Shown: positions 56,232 through 64,000 of the stretch, one piece after another
Position numbering within the stretch: position 1 is the first letter of the stretch
Layout: every line of letters begins with the position of its first letter
Assembly (NCBI GenBank): GCA_022316685.1
Contig: JAKJHU010000537.1
Span: 186,001-250,000 of the forward strand
Origin: Progne subis subis
Taxonomy: Eukaryota > Chordata > Aves > Passeriformes > Hirundinidae
Length of the DNA: 64,000 nt
Direction of reading: 5' to 3'
Position numbers and translations under genes: made by a program
Notes under the pieces: model-generated
The model's input: only the letters and a program-made list of their open reading frames with translations
Database searches by the model: none
What the model was told of the DNA's origin: nothing

Positions 56232-59200
56232 GTGAGTGACTGGAGGATACATAGACTGTGAACTTGGCCACAGGGAGATGAAGTGACTTTTTCTCGAGAT
56301 CACATGAGTAATGTGTGACAAGTCTGGAAAACAAATCCAGAGCTCAGTCCCACTCAGTTTGCTTAGTTACAAGGCCATCTGCGAGAGGGCTGCGAGCAGC
56401 AGCTCAGCCCAGGGAGCACAGAGAGTGCTGCGGGCTCAGTCCCTCTCTCCTGAGCTCCGTGGCCTTGGACACGTCCCTTTCTTTTCTTTGCCTCAATTTC
56501 TGCCACTGAAAAAAAAAAAAATAAATAAACCAAACCCAGGATATTCCAGGTCTCAGGTTATCCAGCAGGAGCAGCTCCAGCTGAGCCTGTTGTGCCAGCA
56601 GTGCTTTTTCACCTCCTTCACTCCTCCTTTCTCCTCCCTCTCTGGAGCCCCAGGGTGGGTCTGGGGGGTCTGCAGGGCACAGCTGGACACAGCTGGATGC
56701 AGCTGGACGCAGCTGTCCGTGTTTCCCGTGGGAAATGCTGACCTGGCAGCTCTCCTTCGGGAATAACCCGGCTCATTCCCCCGGTGGCCGCTCGTTTTGG
56801 CTTCCCCTCGTGGCAGTGGGCGATGGAGGAAGCAATAAACGGCTCTGCCTGCACGTTTTGGGGTGACATCCACCCTCACAGGTGTCCTGTCCCACGTCCC
56901 AGCTCCCTTCTCGTCCCTCTGGTGGGAATCTGTAGAGAGATCCAAGGGAGCAGGGGGAGGACTGGGAACTGGATTTGTTGGATCCTGGTGACGGAGCTGA
57001 GCAGGGCAGGAACCTGCAGCCAGAGGAGCTGTTCCAAACGCAGATGGATTTTTCCCAGCAGTGTGTTTTGGAGCGGTCCCTGCTTGGCCCCCACAGCTCG
57101 GGAGCCAAGGCAGAGGCACCAGCACAAACAGGTGTAGGCTCTCATCCCTCTGGTCACAGCGGGGCAGGGCGGCGCGAAGGAGGACAGCTTGGGGCTTTCC
57201 ATCATCCAGCCTCTCACCTGTGCGTGTGTGGATAATGCCTGACACAAACACGGATCCGGGCTCTTCCCGGGCTCTTCCCAACTTCGAGAGAGGGGTGGGA
57301 AAAGCAGCAGACGCCCAGGACGCTTTTTCAGGGTGAAAAGTGCCCTTTCCAAGGACTCTGGTCATTGTCAGGGATCCTTGGTAAGTTTTTCCTTGTGAAG
57401 GATTCCCCTCCCCTCCCTTGCAGTGGGCGTTGTTTATATGGAGCATTTCAAGTCCCAGAGGAGCTGTGGGAGGACTTTTCTTTTTCCGTTCTGTTACATG
57501 GCAGAGTCACAAACGAGCCTTGGCCGGAGCCAGGAAGATCTGATTTCTCATTTAGAGGTTTGAAATGATGAGTGGAGGGAGAGGTGCTGCACACAGCCTG
57601 CTGAGGGAGGGCCGAAGGAGAAGGGGGTGGATCGGATCAGCCCCTGAGCCTGGCTCTCCTCACCTGGCAGTGCCCATTCCCAACATCCGGCCCCCAAATC
57701 CGGCGAGGACGGCAGCGTTTTGTCCTCCTGTCTCGTCCCTCCATGCTCAGGGGGTTGGTTCTTCCCTGCCTGCAAGCATTCCCTGGCAAAGTGGGGCTGG
57801 TGGCTCGAGCCTCCACCTTCTTCCCAAAAAGCTCAGCTCAGAGCGGGAGCGATTCCTGCGCACGGAAGTATCCCAGCGAGGCTCTTCCTGTGCCCTGCCA
57901 GCAAACAGGGAGTGGGGTGTTAGCAGCACTCCCTGTCCCCTGGCTGGAGATCACTCAGCCCCTTCCCCACCCTCTTCCCAAACAAAATAGGATCTGAGGG
58001 AGCCAGGAGGATGTTCTTGAAGGGGAGGTAAAAGCTCTCCTTTGGAATGAGGGGCAGGTAACCCGCAGGATTCCCGTGGCTCAGGTTTGTTCAGGCTGTG
58101 AACAACTCTCAAATCTGAAATTCCTTTAACTGGAAGCTTCATCTCACGTGTTTAATGAGCAGAAGAGCAGTGCAGAGCCTCCTGAAGGCCACCCTGAGGG
58201 ACAGGTGATCCTTTCTCCTTCTCCTCCTTCTCCTTCTCCTCCTCCTCCTCCTCCTTCCCCTTCTCTCTCCTCTCCTCCCTGCCCTGGGACCCTCAGACCC
58301 CACTTTTTCAGCTCTCTCCAGGTGATACCAGTGATGCAGAGGCAATTCCTGACCCAAATTCCCCCTGGAAATGCCCAAACCCCCTGCAATTCCCAACCTA
58401 CCCTGGTGATCCCGCCACTCCCTCCCTCCATTTCCCTTCCAGTCCTTCCCAGCGAAGGGAGAACTTCATTCCTCTTCCAGCCCAAGGAGTTCTGCCGCTC
58501 TCAACCCCGCGCCGTTCTGGCACAAATCCCTCCTCAGATGTGGTCACACATATGGATTATATCCCATCTGTTTAAAGGTTTAAATGCCTAAAGCCTTCAT
58601 GTTTGGATAATAGATGGATACGGTAGCTTTGTTATTGCGGAGTGAGAGGCTCGTTCTGCGCCGAGCTCGCCGGCTCTGCGGCTTCTGAGCTCTCTCCGTT
58701 ATAATTGTGTGTAACCTTTCAATCAGAGCGTTTAACCCCTTGATTCATGATCTTAAGCCCCATTATTCGGATGATTTTGACTCTTAATATCTTAAGGGAG
58801 TCTTTCCAAAGCTCCTTCCATAGCACAGGCTCAAGCATCTGCCTTCGCGATCTCCAGCTGGAATAACTTCCAGCACTGAGGAAAAAGAACTTTTCTTAAT
58901 TCTTTTTTTAAGTACCTCTGGCTTTTTTTTTTTTTTTTTCAGTCCATTTTATCCCTGTTTATATTTATGCTTTCCTCTCTGTTAGTCTTTTTTTCCATTC
59001 TGTCCCTTCCCTAATTCCCCGCTCGTTTGTGTAGTGGTTCTGTCGTTGAATTTTCCCCTTGCAGACCAAGAGTTTGGATGAAGAGGGACGTGCCTGACGG
59101 AAAAGGAGCGGAATGCTCGGTCAGAGCACGACCTGGTGCTTCTGGATTTCTTGGTGGCACTCGCAGGGCTTGTAGGGATTTCATATCCCCCCTGGCTCAT

Positions 59201-59802
59201 TCTGCACAGGCAGGAAATTTACACTTACTGAGGGGAAAACGCTTAACTTGTGTCCTTGCTCTTTGTGTTTGGAGAGGGAAGGAGAAACCTCGCCTGCCAG
59301 CCCTGTCAGCCTGGTCCTTTCCTCACTAAATCCACTTCAAACACTTGAGTTTGTTGGGGTTTTTTTTGTAAAGCCATTTGAAAGACTTAATGGACTGTGA
59401 TTTTTGTCGTCGTGGAAGAGCTGTAGTGAGGCTGAGAGTGACACTTAATAGTCTGTCGAGAGAAGATGTATAAAAACCTAAAAACCCCCCATCTCTGGGC
59501 TTTTTGTTTTTTGTTTTTTTTTTTTCCTTAAGAGAACAGTGCTTTTGTTAGTCTGGGATTATTTCTGGCAGCGTCACAAGCCTCGCATTGGAGTGCTTCA
59601 GATTAATTTATATAAAAACACTTCCCTGGGTGTTTACATGAATGAACTGCTGCCTTTTCCTCGCTTTTCTCTCAGCCAGCAGCAGTATCTCCCTGGGAGG
59701 GTTGTGCTGAACCCCTCCTGGCTGGCTCAGCTCCCCGATTTCTGCCCTGTGGAGATGCCTGGCGGTGGGAAACGTGACCCTCTCTGGTTTCTTTCCCGTC
59801 AG
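56232..59802 (+). other. BIN3: BIN3 intron 4
   Basis: About 3.57 kb. It contains a pyrimidine-rich CTC/CTT stretch (58205-58275), a T-run (58921-58939) and an AT-rich unique block at 58.69-58.81 kb (TTATAATTGTGTGTAACC, TTGATTCATGATCTTAAGCC) that looks like a candidate conserved element. Confidence 0.8.
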
Positions 59803-59939
59803 CCATGTCCAAATCTGCCGTGAAGATCTCCTCGGACCTGCTGTCCAACCCGCTGTGTGAGCAGGAGCCCTCCTTCCTGGAGATGGTCACGGCCTTCGAC
59901 ACGGCCATGAAGAGGATGGACTCCTTCAACCAGGAGAAG
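59803..59939 (+). CDS. BIN3: BIN3 coding exon 5 (residues 54-99)
   Basis: BIN3 (bridging integrator 3; human 253 aa) is an N-BAR-family protein without an SH3 domain that binds and bends membrane and links to actin, Rac1 and Cdc42; it is the relative of fission yeast Hob3. This exon encodes AMSKSAVKISSDLLSNPLC and MVTAFDTAMKRMDSFNQEK, part of the BAR helical bundle. The acceptor is TTTCCCGTCAG; the exon ends GAGAAG|GTGGAG on a codon boundary. Exons 1-5 sum to 297 nt, i.e. exactly 99 codons, the same count as in the human protein. Confidence 0.96.
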
Positions 59940-60510
59940 GTGGAGTGGCTTTGGCTGGAAAATGGGAGAGCTGGGAGCGCTGTGGAATCCTGGAATGGTG
60001 GGAGTGTGGTGGAATGCGGGAATGGTTGGGGTTGGGAGGGATTTGAACCCAGCCCCTGCCCTGGGCACCGACACTTCCCACGGTCCCAGGCTGCTCCAAG
60101 CCGGCCTTGGACGTTTCCAGGGATCCACAGCTTCTTCCGGCCCCTCTCCACCCTCACAGCCAGGAATTCCTTCCCCAAATCCCATCTGTCCCTGCTCTCT
60201 GGCAGTGGAAAACTGTTCCCTGTGTCCTGTCACTCCCTGCCTTGTCCAGAATCCTTCTGTCTCAGCCTCTTTCCCTTTTTATCACCATCCCCAAGGCTTT
60301 TCCCACGTGAATTTCTCAAATCTCAGTCTTCTGGCTGGGATTTCAGCTCCCATGGGAGAAATTCCCTCTCTTTTGGGTGAAGGACATGGTGGTTGTGCTC
60401 AGAATCCCTCCCCACCCCGTGGTGAGCTCCCTGCAAACCCATCCTGGTGCGAATGGGATTTTCCAACAACCCTGACGTGCAATCCTCCTTTTTATTTTTG
60501 CTTTCCACAG
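59940..60510 (+). other. BIN3: BIN3 intron 5 with a CR1 insertion
   Basis: 571 bp, GTGGAG...TTTCCACAG. More than half of it is a CR1 fragment (separate entry). The donor GTGGAG is weaker than the others in this gene. Confidence 0.85.
59985..60265 (-). mobile_element. CR1-like LINE 3' fragment, copy D
   Basis: On the + strand it reads GGAATGGTTGGGGTTGGGAG, GACACTTCCCACGGTCCCAG, CCTTGGACGTTTCCAGGGAT, CACAGCCAGGAATTCCTTCC, GTGTCCTGTCACTCC: the reverse complement of a CR1 3' end. It begins only about 45 bp after the exon 5 donor. Confidence 0.85.
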
Positions 60511-60552
60511 GTGAATCAGATCCAAAAGACAGGTCATAGAGCCTTTGAAAAA
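60511..60552 (+). pseudogene. BIN3: BIN3 coding exon 6 with apparent +1 frameshift
   Basis: The acceptor is TTTCCACAG and the donor AAAAA|GTGAGT at 60553. The frame starts VNQIQKT (residues 100-106), as in human. After that the + strand reads ACA GGT CAT AGA GCC, whereas dropping one G at 60532/60533 gives GTC ATA GAG CCT TTG AAA AA, i.e. VIEPLK(K), exactly the conserved continuation in mammalian BIN3. The exon is therefore 42 nt instead of the expected 41. Either the extra G is a sequencing or assembly error or an allele, or the donor used is the AG|GTCATA at 60533. I mark it as disrupted, although the gene as a whole is probably functional. Confidence 0.75.
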
Positions 60553-61888
60553 GTGAGTACCAACCATCATCTCGTGGGGTTTGTGCTCGTCCTGAGCTTT
60601 AGGGATGTGGATCCTGGGGAGAGGCTGGAAATCAGACATTCCACAGAGGGATAATCCCGCTCCTGCTGGCCACACTGCTTTTGGTGCCTTAATTAATCAT
60701 AATTTTAACCTTTTTGGCCATTTGGATCCACTGCTGCCTTCACCTGTAGTGTAAAGAACTCCTGAGATATAAAATCATGGAGGATAAGGGCTGGGAGGGA
60801 CCCCAAAGAGATGAATAATTCAGCTTTCTCTCTGTTTTTGTGTTGGTTTTTACCAACTCTTCGCTCCAGCAAAAGGAACAAAACCACCTGGAGATCATCC
60901 AGAGGGGGCTCAGAAACTGGCTGGTTGAGCAAAAGCTTCTTTCATTTGGAAATTTTCTCTAAATAAAAAAGGAGAAAGTGAAAGTTCCTGCATGTTTATA
61001 AACAATATTTCCATGCAAAGGAGGAGAAATCACAGAGCCTTTGTAGCCAGAGGGGTTGGAAATGAGGGGAAAACACCCAAATCCCACAGTTTTGTCCCAT
61101 CTGGCCTGCAAAATTCCCACTTTTTCCAGGGTCACAGGCTGTACCCCCAAACCTTTCAGGATAACTCCAGTTTTCTCCCAAATATCCCCTTAAATCCCGA
61201 GATTCGCTGTTTTGTTACGGGAGCAGAGCCAGCGAGCAAAAAATAAAATGAAATTACTTTAATATGACAGTAAGTGTTGCAAATCGCTGAATAACAATTT
61301 CAGTTTAGGTTTGACACACAGAGGGGTTGTCGTGGTTTAGGGTTTTTTTGGGGTTTTTTTGGTTTTTTTTTTTCCCCCCTGAAGCTGTTGTTTCTGCCCA
61401 AATCTGAAAGGAAAATCTCATGGATCACTTAACACCTGAGGTTACAGCATGTTCCTGTCTGGGGGATGTTTGGTGACTCAAGTTTTACCTTGGCCCTCTA
61501 TCCACCACCAGAAATTCCCTGCTTATTTAAGGGGGAAAAAAAAATAAGAAGAAAGAAAAAAAGGAAAAAAAAATCTCAGCCTTTTGCTGTGGAATTGTGT
61601 TGCTTATTATCTAGATTGTCCTCATGAAAGATACATTAACTTTTTCTTCCAGCATTCTGTTAAAATTGGAAGAACTTGTGTTTCTGAGATATTCTGGTGG
61701 GGTTTTTTTTTTTTCTTTTTTTTTTTTGCCTTTTTTTTTCCACTCAGCTTGTGTTAGTTGGTGAAATGAAAGACAATCCCTTCCCCTGCAAACCTGTCCT
61801 TGGGTTTGAAATCCTGGGGTGGTGAATTCAGGACAAGAAAACCATTATTCCACTTGTTAGTGGGAGATGCTCCGAGCGCTGGAGCCAC

Positions 61889-62675
61889 GGCCAAAACCTC
61901 TCTGGTTTTGGGAACGGGAGCCTGCTCCAAATCAAAGGGATTAAACCTTGACAGGGTGACCAGAACATTCCAATTTTGGGAGCAGGAACCTGCTCCAATT
62001 CAAAGGGATTAAACCTTGACAGGGTGACCAGGACATTCCCATTTGCCAAAACCTCTCCAGTTTTGGGAGCAGGAACCTGCTCCAATTCAAAGGGATTAAA
62101 CCAGGCCAGGGTGACCAGGACATTCCCATGGCCAAAACCTCTCCAATTTTGGGACAAGGACAATGCTCCAATGGCGTGATCCTGTGCAGGATGACCAGGA
62201 CCTTCCAATTTTGGGAGCAGGAACCTGCTCTAAGTCAAAGGGATTAAACCTTGACAGGGTGACCAGGACATTCCAATTTTGGGAGCAGGAACCTGCTCTA
62301 AGTCAAAGGGATTAAACCTTGACAGGGTGACCAGGACATTCCCATGGCCAAAACCTCTCCAGTTTTGGGAGCAGGAACCTGCTCCAAATCAAAGAGATTA
62401 AACCATGCCACGGTGACCTGGACATTCCCATGGCCAAAACTTCTCCAATTTTAGGCCAAGGACAATGCTCCAGTGGGGTGATCCTGTGCCAGGGTGACCA
62501 GGACATTCCCATTTTGGGAGCAGGAACCTGCTCCAAATCAAAGGGATTAAACCAGGCCAGGGTGACCAGGACATTCCAATTTTGGGAACAGGAACCTGCT
62601 CCAAATCAAAGGGATTGTACCAGGCCACGGTGACCAGGACATTCCCGTTGCCAAAACCTCTCCCAGTTTTAGGGA
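61889..62675. repeat. 68/86-bp modular minisatellite, about 10-11 copies
   Basis: Units contain TTTTGGGAGCAGGAACCTGC, then CAAAGGGATTAAACC, then AGGGTGACCAGGACATTCC. CCTGCTCC landmarks at 61921, 61989, 62076, 62292, 62378 and 62595 show two spacings, 68 and 86 bp, differing by an optional 18-bp module ATGGCCAAAACCTCTCCA. Confidence 0.93.
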
Positions 62676-62684
62676 GAGCAGGAA

Positions 62685-63005
62685 GTGACAGAGGAAAAGG
62701 CTCCAGGGAAACCTCAGAGTACTAAAGGGGCTCCAGGAGAGCTGGAGAGGGACTGAGGACAAGGGCTGGAGGGACAGGACACAGGGAATGGATCCCACTG
62801 CCAGAGGGCAGGGCTGGGTGGGAGATTGGGAAGGAATTCCTGGCTGGGAGGGTGGTGAGGGGCTGGGATGGAATTCCCTGAGGCTGCCCCAGTTCTGGAA
62901 GTTTCCAAGGCGAGTTTGGAGCAACCTGGGGCAGTGGAAGGTGTGGAAGGGGATGGATCTGGATGATCCTTCAGATCCCTTCCCGCCCAGCCCATTCCAT
63001 GTTTC
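62685..63005 (+). mobile_element. CR1-like LINE 3' fragment, copy E
   Basis: Sense orientation: GGCTCCAGGGAAACCTCAG, GGCTCCAGGAGAGCTGGAG, GGACACAGGGAATGGATCCC, GGAAGGAATTCCTGGCTGGG, ending CCCAGCCCATTCCATGTTTC, where the CR1 3' end has CCCAACCCATTCTATG. It directly abuts the 68/86-bp array. Confidence 0.85.
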
Positions 63006-63599
63006 TCTGGCTTGGGACACTCCGTTATCTGCCCAGTCCTCAGTTCAACCCCGGGGTGTTTACTCCGACCTCCTGGCTGCTTTCCAGCCTCAGCAATCCT
63101 CTCCAGCTTCCCAAATTTCCATCGGCCTAGAAAATGAGAGGTTTTTTTTCCCCTTTTCCTGCCCTTTGGCACCTGCTAAGCTTCACCCTGCGTGCCTTTA
63201 ACCAGCTTACGTTCCGTGCTGGGGAAGCTTCATCCCCGCTCCCGAGAACAAAAATTCCTCTTCCCTTCTCTCCTCCTTCCCTTTGTAGGTGCATCCCTGG
63301 CCAGGAACATTTCTGAGGAGCCCAAGGGTCCATTTTGAGGCTAATGAGATGCAGGAGAGAAATGCAGAGCTTGCACCTCCCTCCCCTTGTCCTGCTGGCA
63401 GATAAACCCCAGCGCCGGTTCTGGCAGAAAAGTTCCAGATTAATGAAAGCTGCCTTGAGGAGCCTTTCTTATTTCTTATTTCCAGTTAGGTTTTGCTTCC
63501 CCTCGCTGAGGCAGCTCTCCCGAGCCTCTCCCAACTTTGCTCTGACCTAGAAAAAAAAAAAAAAAGCTTTAAAAAAAAAATTTTTTTTTTTTCCTTTTT

Positions 63600-63745
63600 T
63601 TGCTCCAACAGCTGCGCCGCATTACATCTTCACTGGTGGTCTTTTATAGTTTATTAGCCAAAGAAACAGATAAGTATAATCCAGACAATTATCATTAGTG
63701 GCAATATATTGTAATCAGAGGCACATGGGCAGTAAAATCTCCATT
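63600..63745. other. AT-rich unique block (candidate conserved element)
   Basis: Non-repetitive sequence with GCATTACATCTTCACTGG, CAGATAAGTATAATCC (GATA-type AGATAAG) and ATTATCATTAGTGGC. The composition is typical of a conserved enhancer; unproven. Confidence 0.3.
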
Positions 63746-64000
63746 CAGTTGTCCAGGGATTGGAGTTTCCAGGCAAATATTGGGGAATTTGTTAAACCAC
63801 GTTGAAAAAAAGCAGTAGTAGATTGAGTGGAGGGGGGGGTGGAGGCTTTTATTGTTTCAATCCTTCTGCTTCTGGGCTCGTAGGGTTATTCACAATTTGG
63901 CTTTTTGAGCCCCAAGAACCCTTCGGCTGGGAATGACTCATTTATTTGCAGGCAAAGAGCAAAGCTCCTGTGAGAATATTGCATTTTTCAAGGGATGGGT

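Larger units (their letters stand above)
60553..64000 (+). other. BIN3: BIN3 intron 6 (runs off the window)
   Basis: The next conserved block (FPSLNMAVKRR in human) is not visible in any frame, so the remaining BIN3 exons lie beyond 64,000. The stretch holds a 68/86-bp minisatellite, a CR1 copy, T-rich tracts (61340-61380, 61700-61740, 63560-63600) and an AT-rich unique block at 63.6-63.74 kb. Confidence 0.75.

Noticed and set aside
60511..60552. Interpretation of BIN3 as a whole-gene pseudogene
   Set aside because: All other exons, splice sites and phases are intact, the promoter is CpG-rich and the introns are retained; only one extra base is seen, so a local error or allele is more likely.
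60553..64000. Search for the next BIN3 exon (FPSLNMAVKRR block)
   Set aside because: Not seen in any frame; remaining exons are outside the window.

Overview
This is vertebrate nuclear DNA, almost certainly from a bird. It has large spliced genes with GT-AG introns, GC-rich CpG islands, and five truncated fragments that read like the 3' end of CR1 LINEs, the main avian/reptilian retrotransposon. It also has a very high load of GC-rich minisatellites, as is typical of avian microchromosomes. The gene order PEBP4 - EGR3 - BIN3, all on the + strand here, matches the linkage I recall from human 8p21. I believe the chicken counterpart is chromosome 22 (recalled, not checked).

Layout. (1) 1-15.77 kb is the 3' part of PEBP4. 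Three coding exons (8625-8670, 9582-9698, 15353-15444) encode the last 84 residues and are followed by a short 3' UTR with an AATAAA at 15737. The first 8.6 kb is intron, including a CpG-rich block at about 7.0-7.8 kb. (2) 15.77-28.4 kb is intergenic. It holds a GGAAT/GGGAT-rich satellite (17.35-18.16 kb), a 17-bp minisatellite (18.19-18.83 kb), 41-bp and 27-bp minisatellites (22.4-23.4 kb), a CR1 copy (24.85 kb) and a CpG-rich region (26.1-27.2 kb). (3) 28.4-33.45 kb is EGR3, complete. It has an immediate-early type promoter (CArG box, CREs, TATA-like box), two coding exons giving 397 aa with three C2H2 fingers, and a repeat-laden 3' UTR. (4) 33.45-37.4 kb is intergenic with 20-bp and 37-bp minisatellites. 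(5) 37.4-64.0 kb is the 5' half of BIN3. It has a CpG promoter with two palindromic CREs and six coding exons covering roughly the first 113 residues; the remaining exons lie beyond the window.

Functionally the genes are unrelated neighbours. EGR3 is an activity-induced zinc-finger transcription factor. BIN3 is a BAR-domain membrane/actin adaptor. PEBP4 belongs to the phosphatidylethanolamine-binding family. Points most worth a second look are: an apparent one-base insertion in BIN3 exon 6 that breaks the conserved frame; a 31-codon upstream ORF whose stop overlaps the EGR3 start codon (ATGA); three perfect AP-1 sites within 98 bp in BIN3 intron 2; G21 and C18 homopolymers in the single EGR3 intron; and the density of unrelated minisatellites on both sides of EGR3. 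I found no wholly new system. The long repetitive open frames are best explained as minisatellites, not proteins.
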